A stretch of 64,000 nucleotides of DNA from a virus. The stretch is from positions 1 through 64,000 of the IMG/VR virus record IMGVR_UViG_3300047476_001426; one strand, written 5' to 3'. This document shows, in pieces, positions 34,621 through 42,691 of the stretch. The translations under genes and the position numbers were made by a program. Positions within the stretch are counted from its first letter, which is position 1, and every line of letters starts with the position of its first letter. The notes below the pieces were generated by a model, which had not been told where the DNA came from, ran no database searches, and saw nothing but the letters and a program-made list of their open reading frames with translations.

Positions 34621-34995
34621 ATGAGGGAAAAGAAAAACATTATCTCGTTAGATACTGATTCTGCATTAGCATTAATGCAAGAGATTTATAACGATATCGT
34701 TGAACAAAAAAACACCGCATCCATGATAACAAAAAAAATGTTAACATTCATGAAGGATGCTGAGGATATGAGTGTAATTGGTCCCGTCATTAAAGAACAA
34801 CAAAAAATACTAAACGATTGTACTGAAAAAAAGATTTCGTTAGTTAAGTTACAAAGTGCTCTATTAAAACAAACTCAAGGAAGTGGTCCTAACTCAGCTG
34901 GTGGTAAACTACAACTTACAGATGAAGATAGAGTCTTGTTAGAAAAACTGATGAATGATTCAGAAGGTGAATCGTCAGGAATATATAGAGACTAA
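34621..34995 (+). CDS. Small coiled-coil protein of unknown function (124 aa)
   Basis: Reads IISLDTDSALALMQEIYNDI, then a heptad-type helix ending LNDCTEKKISLVKLQSALLK, and an acidic tail (LTDEDRVLLEKLMNDSEGE). The size and coiled-coil core are compatible with a small terminase subunit (gp16) or a transcription co-activator (gp33), but neither can be claimed from sequence. It heads a late block that continues into the hub genes; its stop overlaps the next start by 1 base. Confidence 0.6.
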   Translation: MREKKNIISLDTDSALALMQEIYNDIVEQKNTASMITKKMLTFMKDAEDMSVIGPVIKEQQKILNDCTEKKISLVKLQSALLKQTQGSGPNSAGGKLQLTDEDRVLLEKLMNDSEGESSGIYRD

Positions 34996-36953
34996 TGAGT
35001 AATTCAAAAGAAACGAAAAAAAAACTTCAGGCACAGATTGAGTCAATCAAAAAAATTAACGATGACCCAAAAGGTGCCTCGAACTCTATTGCCGATTTAT
35101 ATCAAAATAATATACCTGACCCAAACGAATTATTTTCTAAAAAAAGTGATGATTTAAAAAATAAATTAAAATCTAAAGTAGAAAATAACAAAGACATCTT
35201 TAAAGATTTATTGGATGTTGCTGAGCAATTTATTACAAGCAACAAAAAGACAAAATCTGATACAACCTCAACTCAAAAAGAAAGTGTTCCTGTAAACGTA
35301 GATAAAAATCTTGTAAAGGGAAAAATAAAAAGATATGCGGTATCTTCTGCTAAGACCACTTTAAAATCAGCAAAACAAATTGCGGTAAAACATTTTTCCG
35401 AAGCTCTTTTTATGGGTGACGGTATTTGTGGTAGTCAATCCGTATTCAACATCGATTCTATTGCTTTAAAACCAGATGAATTTGATTTTTTAGATATATT
35501 CACACTTGACCCCGACTCTGATTGTGGTAATTTGGTTTATGAGAAAAAATCACCTGACAAGAACAAACAAAAAACAAATAGAAAACTCTACGATTTAATG
35601 TCGTCAGGTGGGTTATACACCTACTCATCTAATAATGGTAAAAATCTATTCACATCCCAATGGAGCGCATCAACACAACAATTCCTAATCACAGGTTTGA
35701 CTCAAGGAACCACAGGTGTGACAAAAGTTCAAGATTTTATTCAAGACTATTATGAATCTTTAGAATTCCCCGATATTGAAGAAATCATAAAGACATCCAT
35801 GATGTTAACAATACAAGGTGGGTCAAGTTGTAGTGATTCAAGTAAATTCACAATTTCACTGAATAAATCATTAAGACTTATTGATAAATTATTCAAAGTT
35901 TGTGGTTCAAGCACTCAAAAAGATGAATTAAAAAATCAAACTCCGGTTGATATGTTCAGTGAAAACGACCAAGATATTGAGTTTTATTTTGATTTCGACG
36001 ACGTGGAGGGTATTGATTTAGATGACGAACAAAACAGATTTAGAAGAGTATTAAAATTCAAAGATTGTTACAATTTTGAGGTTCCTGTTGATGATATGCA
36101 CATTGAAGATTTTATTTATTTAACTAACAATAAAAATATCGAACAGGCGGTTGATGATACTTTAGAAAATGTATCTAAAGATGCCTTATCAAAATCAGAT
36201 TCCTCATTTGATATTAGTGCGTTTTTAAATAATTTATTAAACAACTTCATTTTAAATCTACCGAAAGCTTTGGTAATGTCCATACTATCAGCCAAAATAT
36301 TTTTACCAATAATAATTTTATATAAAATATTTAAAACAGGTTTAACTAATGTCTATTTGAATAGTAAAGAACTGGCTAAGAAATTCTATAAAGCTTTGGG
36401 TAATATTATAAAAGATTTATTTTGGTTATTCATCAGAGAATTTTGGAAATTAATTAAAATTGATGTTTTATCATTTGTACAAACAATTGTACAAAGAATT
36501 ATTAAAAACAAATACAAAAGATACCTCCTAATCATAACATCATTAATAGTCTTATTAAAGAAATTATTACAAAATGAGATAAACAATTGTTACGATTTAT
36601 TCCAAACAATTTTATCGACTATAAACGCGGCACTTTCTCAAAGGGCACCAATAACAGTCCCTTCTATATTACTATTGTTTTCAGAATCCCTTCCAGGTTT
36701 TAGTCAAGATAGGGCGTTTATGAATGTGATGAATAAATTAGAAGCTTCAGGAGTACCAACAGGTCCACTTTATGGTGAATCAAATGACATTGGTAATTTG
36801 GTAAAATCCGTAATCGATGGATATACAGAAGAAAAAGATGCAAATGCGTTTGTAAAAATTGTATTAAAAGGTGGGGTTTTACCGGGACCACCATTAGCGG
36901 GAGGTGCGGTAATTCCACCGGGTTTAATATCAGGTGTAGGTAAAGAATTTTAA
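34995..36953 (+). CDS. Large virion protein with hydrophobic segments, possible hub component (652 aa)
   Basis: It has a charged helical N-terminus (1-135), then a Cys-containing beta-rich region (136-380). Strongly hydrophobic helices follow at about 409-448 (FLNNLLNNFILNLPKALVMS, IFLPIIILYKIF) and 510-524 (YLLIITSLIVLLKKL). The end (about 550-652) is rich in Pro and Gly, with PGPPLAGGAVIPPGLISG. It lies two genes upstream of the gp5-like hub/spike gene, which suggests a baseplate hub or ejected protein. Membrane-type helices in a virion protein could act in DNA entry. The function is not established. Confidence 0.6.
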   Translation: MSNSKETKKKLQAQIESIKKINDDPKGASNSIADLYQNNIPDPNELFSKKSDDLKNKLKSKVENNKDIFKDLLDVAEQFITSNKKTKSDTTSTQKESVPVNVDKNLVKGKIKRYAVSSAKTTLKSAKQIAVKHFSEALFMGDGICGSQSVFNIDSIALKPDEFDFLDIFTLDPDSDCGNLVYEKKSPDKNKQKTNRKLYDLMSSGGLYTYSSNNGKNLFTSQWSASTQQFLITGLTQGTTGVTKVQDFIQDYYESLEFPDIEEIIKTSMMLTIQGGSSCSDSSKFTISLNKSLRLIDKLFKVCGSSTQKDELKNQTPVDMFSENDQDIEFYFDFDDVEGIDLDDEQNRFRRVLKFKDCYNFEVPVDDMHIEDFIYLTNNKNIEQAVDDTLENVSKDALSKSDSSFDISAFLNNLLNNFILNLPKALVMSILSAKIFLPIIILYKIFKTGLTNVYLNSKELAKKFYKALGNIIKDLFWLFIREFWKLIKIDVLSFVQTIVQRIIKNKYKRYLLIITSLIVLLKKLLQNEINNCYDLFQTILSTINAALSQRAPITVPSILLLFSESLPGFSQDRAFMNVMNKLEASGVPTGPLYGESNDIGNLVKSVIDGYTEEKDANAFVKIVLKGGVLPGPPLAGGAVIPPGLISGVGKEF

Positions 36954-36954
36954 A

Positions 36955-37152
36955 ATGGAATCAAATAGACTTAAAAATATTATAGAGAACGCTAAAGACA
37001 AATCAAATAAAGATTTATTTGAGGCGGAAGAATTTTTGTTTAAACAACACGAAGAACTTAAAACACACATAATTGATTTGACTCGTAAATTGGAATCTAT
37101 TGAAAATTTACATCAAGTAATAATTACTGAAATTGAAAATAGGAAAGTATAA
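36955..37152 (+). CDS. Small coiled-coil protein (65 aa)
   Basis: Entirely helical and charged: KNIIENAKDKSNKDLFEAEE, FLFKQHEELKTHIIDLTRKL and a final ENLHQVIITEIENRKV. It is placed between the 652-aa protein and the gp5-like hub gene, with a 1-base gap upstream and a 1-base overlap downstream. A small assembly chaperone or hub accessory protein is possible; no family was recognised. Confidence 0.6.
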   Translation: MESNRLKNIIENAKDKSNKDLFEAEEFLFKQHEELKTHIIDLTRKLESIENLHQVIITEIENRKV

Positions 37153-38711
37153 TGAAAATAATTGATTTAGGTGTTTGTATTGATAATAATGACCCAAAAG
37201 GATTAGGTAGAATTCGTGTGGTTGATTATGATGATTATATTGGTGGTAAATCTAATATAAAAGAAAACATACAACACTGGAGTAAAGATGACCCCTTTTT
37301 AGCTTCCCCATTTTTACCAAATAACATAAACTTTATTCCCGAACTTAAACAGGCGGTAAAAATAATCCGTTATGATACCGAAAAAACTACGGTAAACCAA
37401 GAATATATTGCGGGCCCGTTTTCAACTAGATATGATTTTAATTCTCAAGAATTTAACACACAAATATCTCAAACATCTTATGGGGTTTCGGTTGAAGATA
37501 AGGTTGATATAATAAAAAATGAACAAGGAAATTTACCCGAAAATTGTAAAGATGCCTTGTCAAAATATAAAGACTATTCTGTTGGAGGTAAATATGGGTC
37601 AGATGCTATTTTTACTCAGGACGGTTTAGTATTGAGGGGTGGTAAACTCGTTCAAAAAGATGTCACAAGTAATCAAAATAGAGAACTATTAACCAAAGGG
37701 TTCCCAATTGCTTCCGATAAAGTTGCTAAACTTCATTTGAAAAAATTTGGTCCTAAACAGTTTATTTCTGAAGAAACAAAAACAGAAGACATAACAGAAA
37801 ACTCAAATCTTAAATTTATCATTGAGTATGATATTAATGATTTAAGTAATCCTAATTATGTCAATTTTTATGTTTACCAAATAAAACCAAATGTTTCTAA
37901 AAAATATAACTCAAGTAATTTCACTGAATCAACACAAACCGTATCAGGGGAAACAATTTTTTTAACCGAATCGGGTAACACATATACTTTTAGAAGTGAC
38001 TTAAACTCAATTACAGATTATAGTGGTTCTACATTAACAAAGAAAGTTCAATTAATCTATCAAGAAATTAGAAATAAATTAAGTACAATTCAGAGTAATG
38101 GGTTCACAGGTATAGTATCGTTTAAAATTTTAACCGACCTAATAGTCACACAAAGTGATTCAAACGTGTATCCATTCTTCTTTAGACCCACAGATGAGTT
38201 TCAAAATCGAACTGTAACAACAACAGAAAGTGATAATAGATTAAAAATATTTAATAACGTTAAACTACCTGGCTCCACTTCAAAATCTAGCTTAGTCTAT
38301 AGTAAAGATAAGGTGAACCCCAACACAAGACGGGTTGAGAAATCTGTAAAAGTTTTAAAAAATGACAGTACATCGGTGGAACAAACTTTTGGGAATGTTA
38401 CCGCGGATAAAATTTTCCTTTTGTCAACAGATACAAATTTCACAGACAAAAAGATAGATTTCCCAACACTTAATTCATATGAATATGAACAATCTGATTA
38501 CATCGAAAAAATAGACCCAAATACCTATTCATTAGTTAGGGGGGAAATTTTATTGGATTTTATAGATGCCATGTACAATGTGCTCACAACACATGTACAC
38601 AATATCAACAAACCATATGTTAAATCGGATTACGACGCTCACACCAAATTGGATTTATTATACAACAAATTAAGAGATGAATTGATAAATAAATCAATTA
38701 AAATCAACTAA
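37152..38711 (+). CDS. 5: Baseplate hub/spike protein with gp5-like OB domain (519 aa)
   Basis: Begins MKIIDLGVCIDNNDPKGLGR, then IRVVDYDDYIGGK and a long stretch with PFLPNNINFIPELKQAVKII. The V-x-DN-x-DP-x-GLGR-IRV pattern is the N-terminal OB fold of T4 gp5 and related hub spikes. No lysozyme catalytic domain is visible. The middle is Ser/Thr-rich beta sequence, and the C-terminus has THVHNINKPYV, a His-rich pattern frequent in spikes. It probably forms the central trimeric spike or joins it to the hub. It overlaps the upstream small gene by one base. Confidence 0.7.
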   Translation: MKIIDLGVCIDNNDPKGLGRIRVVDYDDYIGGKSNIKENIQHWSKDDPFLASPFLPNNINFIPELKQAVKIIRYDTEKTTVNQEYIAGPFSTRYDFNSQEFNTQISQTSYGVSVEDKVDIIKNEQGNLPENCKDALSKYKDYSVGGKYGSDAIFTQDGLVLRGGKLVQKDVTSNQNRELLTKGFPIASDKVAKLHLKKFGPKQFISEETKTEDITENSNLKFIIEYDINDLSNPNYVNFYVYQIKPNVSKKYNSSNFTESTQTVSGETIFLTESGNTYTFRSDLNSITDYSGSTLTKKVQLIYQEIRNKLSTIQSNGFTGIVSFKILTDLIVTQSDSNVYPFFFRPTDEFQNRTVTTTESDNRLKIFNNVKLPGSTSKSSLVYSKDKVNPNTRRVEKSVKVLKNDSTSVEQTFGNVTADKIFLLSTDTNFTDKKIDFPTLNSYEYEQSDYIEKIDPNTYSLVRGEILLDFIDAMYNVLTTHVHNINKPYVKSDYDAHTKLDLLYNKLRDELINKSIKIN

Positions 38712-38716
38712 AATGA

Positions 38717-38724
38717 TATTTATA
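38717..38724 (+). promoter_or_regulatory. Late-type promoter motif TATTTATA for the 457-aa structural gene
   Basis: Exact TATTTATA, 11 bases before the ATG at 38736. An AAAAGGA sequence directly precedes this ATG, one of the few places with a Shine-Dalgarno-like purine run. Confidence 0.5.
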
Positions 38725-38735
38725 CTATAAAAGGA

Positions 38736-40109
38736 ATGTCATACTATCGCTCATATTTTTCTAAAAACAATACTATAATTGAAAATAGTAGGGTCAACAC
38801 CGCAAAAAATCCAACAACTGAGATTTATTATGGCGATGGATATTCAAGATATATTTTTAAAGTTGATTTTACTGATTTACAATCCAAAGTGACTAATGGT
38901 GATTTAGTAATCACATCAGGAACGACACACTACCTGAAAATGACTAATACGGTAACCGGTGACCCTAAATTGGTAGGAGACGGTAAATCTAACGGAAAAT
39001 ACCGTGCCACGTCATTTGATTTAATTCTTTTTACGATACCACAATCATGGGATGAGGGTGTTGGTTATGATTATGAGTTCACCACTTATGATGATAATTT
39101 GGGTAATAAATTATACGATACCCGAGCGTCAAATTGGTATGATAGAACAACAACATCAGGTTGGACATATCCGGGAATTTACACAGGCGCAACAATACTA
39201 CAAACAATACATTTTGATAATGGTAATGAAGACATCAATGTAAACATCACCAACTATGTTAATGGTATTATTGTTTCAGGTAACACAGACCATGGATTAG
39301 GTTTAGCATTTACATCTGCTTTTGAAACAATTACCACGGGAGAGACTCAACAATCAGTTGCGTTTTTCTCAAAATACACACAAACTTTTTTTGAACCATT
39401 CGTTGAATCTGTATTTGATGATAGAATAGACGATAATAGACATAATTTCATTGAAGAAAGATATAATAATTTATACCTGTATGTCACTAAGGGTTCCAAT
39501 TTTTATAATTTAGATAGTAACCCTACGGTTGATATTTTAAACTCAAGTAGTGTTGCAATTTCGGGTTTGACAGGTCTGACTACCACAAGGATTAAAAAAG
39601 GTGTCTATAAAGTTAGATTTGGTTTGACAGGTCAGTTATGTGACGGTAAAAGATTCTTTTATGATAAATGGAAAGGATTATCTTTAGATGGTATATCAAT
39701 AAGTAATGTGACTCAGAAATTTGTACCCAAACCGTTCACATCGGGATACAGTATTGGTGCAAATCCAACAGAAACACAAAACTATAAAATTCAATTCTCT
39801 GGCATAAAACAAAATGAAAAAATTATCAGAGGTGAATTGAAAAAGATTGTACTTTATTTAAAATCAATTGAACAATCACGAACCATATTATTTGATGATG
39901 TTTACTATAGAATTTTCATAAAGGAAGGAAAAACAAATGTAATAATCTATGATTGGACTAAGACCGATGTCACCAATGAAAATTCATTTTATTTGGACAC
40001 ATCTTATTTGATACCGAGAGAATATTTTATTGAATTTAAAGCTAAAACATACACAGAAGAAATATTTTATAATGACTATATAAAGTTTGAAATATTATCT
40101 GAAATATAA
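38736..40109 (+). CDS. Virion structural protein, all-beta (457 aa)
   Basis: Contains SRYIFKVDFTDLQSKV, ATSFDLILFTIPQSWDEGVG and, at about 230-260, EPFVESVFDDRIDDNRHNF followed by LYLYVTKGSNFYNLDSNP. This order, a DNRF-like carbohydrate-binding-type domain then Ig-like modules, is one I associate with tail or neck appendage proteins of Bacteroidota T4-like phages. The remainder is beta-rich and ends in YFIEFKAKTYTEEIFYNDYI. It is a single late gene between hub and head-associated genes. Exact role unknown. Confidence 0.6.
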   Translation: MSYYRSYFSKNNTIIENSRVNTAKNPTTEIYYGDGYSRYIFKVDFTDLQSKVTNGDLVITSGTTHYLKMTNTVTGDPKLVGDGKSNGKYRATSFDLILFTIPQSWDEGVGYDYEFTTYDDNLGNKLYDTRASNWYDRTTTSGWTYPGIYTGATILQTIHFDNGNEDINVNITNYVNGIIVSGNTDHGLGLAFTSAFETITTGETQQSVAFFSKYTQTFFEPFVESVFDDRIDDNRHNFIEERYNNLYLYVTKGSNFYNLDSNPTVDILNSSSVAISGLTGLTTTRIKKGVYKVRFGLTGQLCDGKRFFYDKWKGLSLDGISISNVTQKFVPKPFTSGYSIGANPTETQNYKIQFSGIKQNEKIIRGELKKIVLYLKSIEQSRTILFDDVYYRIFIKEGKTNVIIYDWTKTDVTNENSFYLDTSYLIPREYFIEFKAKTYTEEIFYNDYIKFEILSEI

Positions 40110-40112
40110 AAA

Positions 40113-40120
40113 TATTTATT
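40113..40120 (+). promoter_or_regulatory. Late-type promoter motif TATTTATT for 40124 gene
   Basis: TATTTATT, 3 bases before the ATG at 40124. Confidence 0.45.
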
Positions 40121-40123
40121 ATT

Positions 40124-40585
40124 ATGAATAATTTAGATGGAATCATCAAAAAACACCTGAAGACACTAACTGAGGGTCAAATGCCACAAGAAAACTACAT
40201 GTTCTTTGGTAATATCGAACAAATGAAGAGACAATGTGAGTTGTTGATGCAAGAAGATAAAAATCAAATCGATTCAATTCTTAAACAACACGATTGGGCG
40301 CAAGACCACATTGCTGAAGCTAAGAGTTTATTGGACCAAGTATTTGATTTTCTGATGAATCAAACCAAAGGTGATGACCAAGAAAATAATGTCGATGATG
40401 ACCTTTTGAATGAAGAATATCAAATAGACGAAAGTAAAAATTGTCCTACTGACCCCGCTAAATGGTCAGCATCAAAATCAGCTGCTAAAGCTAAATTTGA
40501 TGTATACCCAAGTGCATATGCAAATGGTTGGGCGGCAAAGAATTATAAATCTAAAGGCGGTAGATGGAAAAAATGTAAAAAATAA
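40124..40585 (+). CDS. Virion-associated protein with DUF5872-like C-terminus (153 aa)
   Basis: The N-terminal 100 residues are acidic and helical (DDQENNVDDDLLNEEYQI). The C-terminal 45 residues, WSASKSAAKAKFDVYPSAYA followed by NGWAAKNYKSKGGRWKKC, match a short basic motif (K-x-x-AKxKFDVYPSAYANxWA) shared by many phage proteins and related to DUF5872. It is often found in head or internal proteins and may bind DNA. The next gene carries a partner motif of the same class, 3 bases away. Confidence 0.65.
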   Translation: MNNLDGIIKKHLKTLTEGQMPQENYMFFGNIEQMKRQCELLMQEDKNQIDSILKQHDWAQDHIAEAKSLLDQVFDFLMNQTKGDDQENNVDDDLLNEEYQIDESKNCPTDPAKWSASKSAAKAKFDVYPSAYANGWAAKNYKSKGGRWKKCKK

Positions 40586-40588
40586 CCC

Positions 40589-41560
40589 ATGAAAATTACA
40601 GTCAACGAAGAGGATAAAAAATACATCCAAGAATGTCTTGAATCAGGTGAGGTTTTAAAAGAAGACCTTAGAAGATGGTTCAAAGAAAAATGGGTGGACG
40701 TAAGTCGTAAGGTTGACGGTAAACACCCACCTTGTGGTAGAAAAGATGCTGATGGTAAGGCATATCCAAAATGTAGGCCATCTAAAAAAGTTTCCAAAGA
40801 AACACCCAAAGTCGCTTCTTCATATGATAAAAAAGAAAAGAAAGCAATGACACAACAAAAAAGGAGGGCTGAAAAGAAAGACCCAAAAATTGGTAAGGGT
40901 AACGCCCCGACATTTACAAGATTTGATGAAAATATGATTAAGAACATAACAATAAACGTAGATGAAATAATTGATACATACAATCCACCTAAATTATGGT
41001 TAGTATCTGAATCAACCAACTTATTAAGTGAAGGTTTAAAGTATCATATTGAAAAAGAAAAACCGTTAATTGAAAATATATACAGAATTTATTCTGAAAA
41101 CTTTTTTAGTTTATTTAACGAATCAAGAGATTTATATAACAAAGGTGTTCTCGTACTTGACGGTGATGACTTAGAATTAGTCAAGACTGATATTGGTTTA
41201 ACGGGTATCTATGAAGGTGAGGAGGTTTATTTAGATATTCCTTTCATCTTAAATGAAGAAGAATATCTTGTTGAGGCTAAACATAGAGGTAAAAACGTAA
41301 AATTAAATAGACCATTTAGAACTTCGGGTGGACCTAAAAAATTCGCGGTATACGTTAAAAACAACAGTGGTAATATTGTTAAAGTAACTTTCGGTGACCC
41401 AAATCTTAGAGTCAGAAACAATAATAGAGCAGCGGCAAAATCTTTTAGAGCACGTCACAAATGTGACCAAAAGAAAGATAGAACAACGGCTGGATATTGG
41501 AGTTGTAACATCTCAAGATATAGAAAGGCTCTCGGTATCAAATCATCAAACCCTTGGTAA
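40589..41560 (+). CDS. Phage head-associated protein with two conserved basic motifs (323 aa)
   Basis: Residues about 28-70 (RRWFKEKWVDVSRKVDGKHP, then PCGRKDADGKAYPKCRPSKK) and the C-terminal 85 (LNRPFRTSGGPKKFAVYVKN, VTFGDPNLRVRNNN, SFRARHKCDQKKDRTTAGYW) match two short modules widespread in T4-like and marine phages. The second is sometimes fused to the prohead protease. Conserved Cys and His residues suggest zinc binding. Its function is unknown; a capsid-associated or DNA-binding role is likely. Its stop codon overlaps the ATG of the cupin-like gene. Confidence 0.7.
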   Translation: MKITVNEEDKKYIQECLESGEVLKEDLRRWFKEKWVDVSRKVDGKHPPCGRKDADGKAYPKCRPSKKVSKETPKVASSYDKKEKKAMTQQKRRAEKKDPKIGKGNAPTFTRFDENMIKNITINVDEIIDTYNPPKLWLVSESTNLLSEGLKYHIEKEKPLIENIYRIYSENFFSLFNESRDLYNKGVLVLDGDDLELVKTDIGLTGIYEGEEVYLDIPFILNEEEYLVEAKHRGKNVKLNRPFRTSGGPKKFAVYVKNNSGNIVKVTFGDPNLRVRNNNRAAAKSFRARHKCDQKKDRTTAGYWSCNISRYRKALGIKSSNPW

Positions 41561-41856
41561 TGGATTTCCCATTCAAAGAAGAATTAAAAGAAGGATTTCA
41601 TGTTAGAACATTCACCTCAGATTTAACTGAGATGGAATTGAAGTGGCATTTTGACGAAGAAGATAGGATTGTTATTTGTGAACATGAAACTGATTGGATG
41701 TTTCAAATGGATGATGAATTACCCACACAAATTAAAAAAAATACCCCCATTTTTATACATGAGGGTACTTATCATAGACTTATTAAAGGAACGGGTAACT
41801 TAATTATTAAAGTTAAAAAACTTAATAATAATACACCTGAACACCACACTCATTGA
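41560..41856 (+). CDS. Small cupin-like protein (98 aa)
   Basis: Starts MDFPFKEELKEGFHVRTFTS at a TAATG stop/start overlap. It contains ELKWHFDEEDRIVICEHETD, WMFQMDDELPTQIKKNTPIF and IHEGTYHRLIKGTGNLIIKV. The H-x-DxED and EGTYHRLIKG motifs fit a small single-domain cupin seen in T4-like phages. The enzyme function, if any, is unknown. Its 3' end overlaps the convergent dCMP deaminase gene by 35 bases. Confidence 0.7.
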   Translation: MDFPFKEELKEGFHVRTFTSDLTEMELKWHFDEEDRIVICEHETDWMFQMDDELPTQIKKNTPIFIHEGTYHRLIKGTGNLIIKVKKLNNNTPEHHTH

Positions 41857-42262
41857 GAAGTTGTTGACTTTTCATCTGTGATTCCACCCATTTCTCTTTG
41901 TTTTTAGTGGTACACTCTGTTTTACACCAAACCACTTTAATTCCCGAATTAACAATACCTCTAGCACAATCCATACACGGTAATCCCGAAGTAAGGTATA
42001 TTGTGGAATTTTTCAGAGAAACACCAATACGTGCGGCGTTATAGATTGCATTACGTTCAGCGTGTTCAAACCAAAAGTATTTCTCAGGTCTTTCCTGACG
42101 TTCTTCTTTAGTATCGTCTAATCCCCTCGGGAATGAATTATAACCCGTAGAAAGTACCTCATTATCAATACCAACGATTACCGCACCAATCTGTGTAGAT
42201 TTATCTTTTGATTTAAGTTTTACTTGTTCTGCAATGTTTAAAAAATATTCTGTCCAGTTCAT
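41822..42262 (-). CDS. cd: dCMP deaminase (zinc-dependent)
   Basis: 146 aa. The cytidine-deaminase fold is clear: QIGAVIVGIDNEVLSTGYNS, the zinc-binding HAERNAIYNAARIG (HAE, with His as ligand and Glu as proton shuttle) and SGLPCMDCARGIVNSGI (PCxxC). It converts dCMP to dUMP for dTTP synthesis and works with the dUTPase at 29821. Its ATG overlaps the stop of the SAP-like gene (ATGA), forming a two-gene late-type unit, unlike the early placement in T4. The 3' ends of this gene and the cupin gene overlap. Confidence 0.92.
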   Translation of the reverse strand: MNWTEYFLNIAEQVKLKSKDKSTQIGAVIVGIDNEVLSTGYNSFPRGLDDTKEERQERPEKYFWFEHAERNAIYNAARIGVSLKNSTIYLTSGLPCMDCARGIVNSGIKVVWCKTECTTKNKEKWVESQMKSQQLLNECGVQVYYY

Positions 42263-42612
42263 ATTAGTTTTTGATTTGAAATATAATGAATTCTATTGTT
42301 AGAGTAAATTGACATACTTTGAGCAATACCTTTTTCAACCAATTTACCCATTTCCCTACAACTATTTGAATCTCTTGTATCAATACCAACAATAAACTTA
42401 CCATCTGATTGTTTTTGATATGTTACAGGTCTGATATATTTTTCATTATCATCCATGATAAGATATTTTATCATTTCTTCTTTGGTTTGTTTACATTCAA
42501 TATTTCTAGTATCAACCAAATTCTTTAAAACATCTAACCGTAATTTATTATAGTCAATTGGTTCATCGGATTTTAAACTATTTGCAATTTGTTTTTTAGT
42601 CATTTTACCCAT
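42259..42612 (-). CDS. SAP-domain-like small protein (117 aa)
   Basis: Residues about 17-55 (PIDYNKLRLDVLKNLVDTRN, then IECKQTKEEMIKYLIMD) resemble a SAP motif: two helices joined by a turn that bind DNA. The C-terminal half is a small beta domain (GKFIVGIDTRDSNSCREMGK, then IHYISNQKLI). It could bind DNA or target a partner to it. A second ATG lies 3 codons in. The late motif is 4 bases before the first ATG, which supports that start. Confidence 0.55.
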   Translation of the reverse strand: MGKMTKKQIANSLKSDEPIDYNKLRLDVLKNLVDTRNIECKQTKEEMIKYLIMDDNEKYIRPVTYQKQSDGKFIVGIDTRDSNSCREMGKLVEKGIAQSMSIYSNNRIHYISNQKLI

Positions 42613-42616
42613 AGAA

Positions 42617-42624
42617 TATAAATA
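42617..42624 (-). promoter_or_regulatory. Late-type promoter motif TATTTATA for SAP-like/dCMP deaminase unit
   Basis: Exact TATTTATA in sense, 4 bases before the ATG at 42612. Confidence 0.55.
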
Positions 42625-42644
42625 TAATTAAAATATTTGGCAAT

Positions 42645-42670
42645 AAAAAAGGGGGACTAATGTCCCCCTT
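42645..42670 (-). terminator. Rho-independent terminator after major capsid gene
   Basis: Minus-strand stem AAGGGGGAC/GTCCCCCTT with a 4-base loop followed by TTTT, about 22 bases after the capsid stop codon. Confidence 0.85.
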
Positions 42671-42691
42671 TCTATTATGAGATTGAAATGA

